Shown: piece after piece, positions 63,778 through 64,000 of the stretch
Layout: each line of letters opens with the position of its first letter
Position numbering within the stretch: the stretch's first letter is position 1
DNA from: an uncultured Bacteroidota bacterium
GTDB taxonomy: Bacteria; Bacteroidota; Bacteroidia; Bacteroidales; F082
Reading direction: 5' to 3'
Length of the DNA: 64,000 nt
Assembly: GCA_937912115.1 (NCBI GenBank)
Contig: CALDOI010000048.1
Span: 1 to 64,000 of the forward strand
Notes under the pieces: generated by a model
Seen by the model: only the letters and a program-made list of their open reading frames with translations
Database searches by the model: none
Told to the model about the DNA's origin: nothing
Made by a program: the position numbers and the translations under genes

Positions 63778-64000
63778 ATGATGAATTTGAATACGTTGAA
63801 TAAATATATATATAGAATTATTGCATCAGTAATTTTGCTGGTATTGATTTCGGACAGCTCATATGCATTAAATGCAGTAAATCAGATAATTGTATCTGGA
63901 CAAGTTACAAATTATGAATATGGAAATCCTGTATATGGGCATGTTATTTATATAAAGAGTGATTCTACACAAGACGGTTTTAATGGGTATTCTAACATTG
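63778..64000 (+). CDS. Exported protein, 3'-partial
   Basis: The frame opens at the ATG at 63778 (a second ATG follows at once) and is open to the right edge, 74 codons. A Sec signal peptide is clear ('IIASVILLVLISDSSYALNA'). The mature start 'IIVSGQVTNYEYGNPVYGHV' resembles a carboxypeptidase-regulatory-like or Ig-like beta-sandwich repeat. It is too short for the ORF track's listing. It starts 8 bases after the barrel gene's stop, so it is probably the third gene of the ECF operon. It may be a large surface protein whose export the operon serves; most of it is outside the window. Confidence 0.65.
   Translation, partial: MMNLNTLNKYIYRIIASVILLVLISDSSYALNAVNQIIVSGQVTNYEYGNPVYGHVIYIKSDSTQDGFNGYSNI

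Noticed and set aside
1-64000. tRNA, rRNA, riboswitch, prophage, toxin-antitoxin or restriction-defence systems
   Set aside because: I looked through the spacers and gene list and saw no cloverleaf, conserved riboswitch core, phage structural gene or defence gene I could support; a covariance-model scan could still find small RNAs.

Overview
The window looks like a chromosomal segment of an anaerobic, fermentative member of the Bacteroidota, probably Bacteroidales or a close relative. The evidence is the AT-rich sequence, Bacteroidota -7 boxes (TAnnTTTG) and the near absence of Shine-Dalgarno sequences. There are also several proteins with type IX secretion (T9SS) C-terminal sorting tails, a LruC-type lipoprotein, a TonB receptor with a carboxypeptidase-regulatory-like N-terminal domain, and a ptb-buk butyrate pair. 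No rRNA, tRNA, CRISPR array, prophage or complete insertion sequence was found. The window starts inside a glycosidase-like gene and ends inside a secreted-protein gene.

Layout. 1-5.2 kb: GH17-like hydrolase end, NhaA antiporter, a three-gene envelope operon, a flavin reductase-rubredoxin fusion and a low-molecular-weight phosphatase. 5.3-8.5 kb: a His-rich small protein and a TonB receptor, a probable metal-uptake pair. 8.5-10.6 kb: ptb and buk, which make ATP from butyryl-CoA. 10.6-19.2 kb: two tandem paralogous BNR/GEVED T9SS cargo proteins and an Omp28-like CxxC T9SS protein. 19.3-29.1 kb: lysS, a barrel/SPOR-like protein, an untracked 39-codon membrane ORF, a geranylgeranylglyceryl-phosphate-synthase-family gene, an S9 peptidase and envelope proteins. 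29.1-34.6 kb: phosphofructokinase, a small membrane protein, TerC, a GT2-GT9 fusion and a lipid kinase. 34.6-40.8 kb: an orphan TPR histidine kinase, threonine dehydrogenase, an acetyltransferase-like protein and cysS. 40.8-49.8 kb: a signalling island with a sigma-54 NtrB/NtrC-like pair divergent from a MacB/FtsX-type ABC exporter, which converges on a LytS/LytTR pair with a LiaF-like protein. 49.9-56 kb: Dus, aspS (carrying a palindromic insert), a cyclophilin lipoprotein and a GMC oxidoreductase with its Tat-type small subunit. 56-64 kb: LruC lipoprotein, Fe-alcohol dehydrogenase, a repeat-bearing spacer, a hybrid kinase with a degenerate receiver, and an ECF sigma factor with a fused anti-sigma-like/beta-barrel partner.

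Most of the window is ordinary core and envelope gene content. The best leads are four. (1) A by-eye promoter motif, AAC-N18/19-GTCA-like, lies upstream of the ECF sigma gene, all three T9SS cargo genes and the LruC gene, and may define one envelope regulon. (2) Small palindromic elements include one inserted in frame in aspS and one family seen in two intergenic sites. (3) A pseudo-receiver occurs in the hybrid kinase. (4) The 39-codon membrane ORF is coupled to a beta-barrel gene. I did not see a convincing wholly new defence or mobile system.
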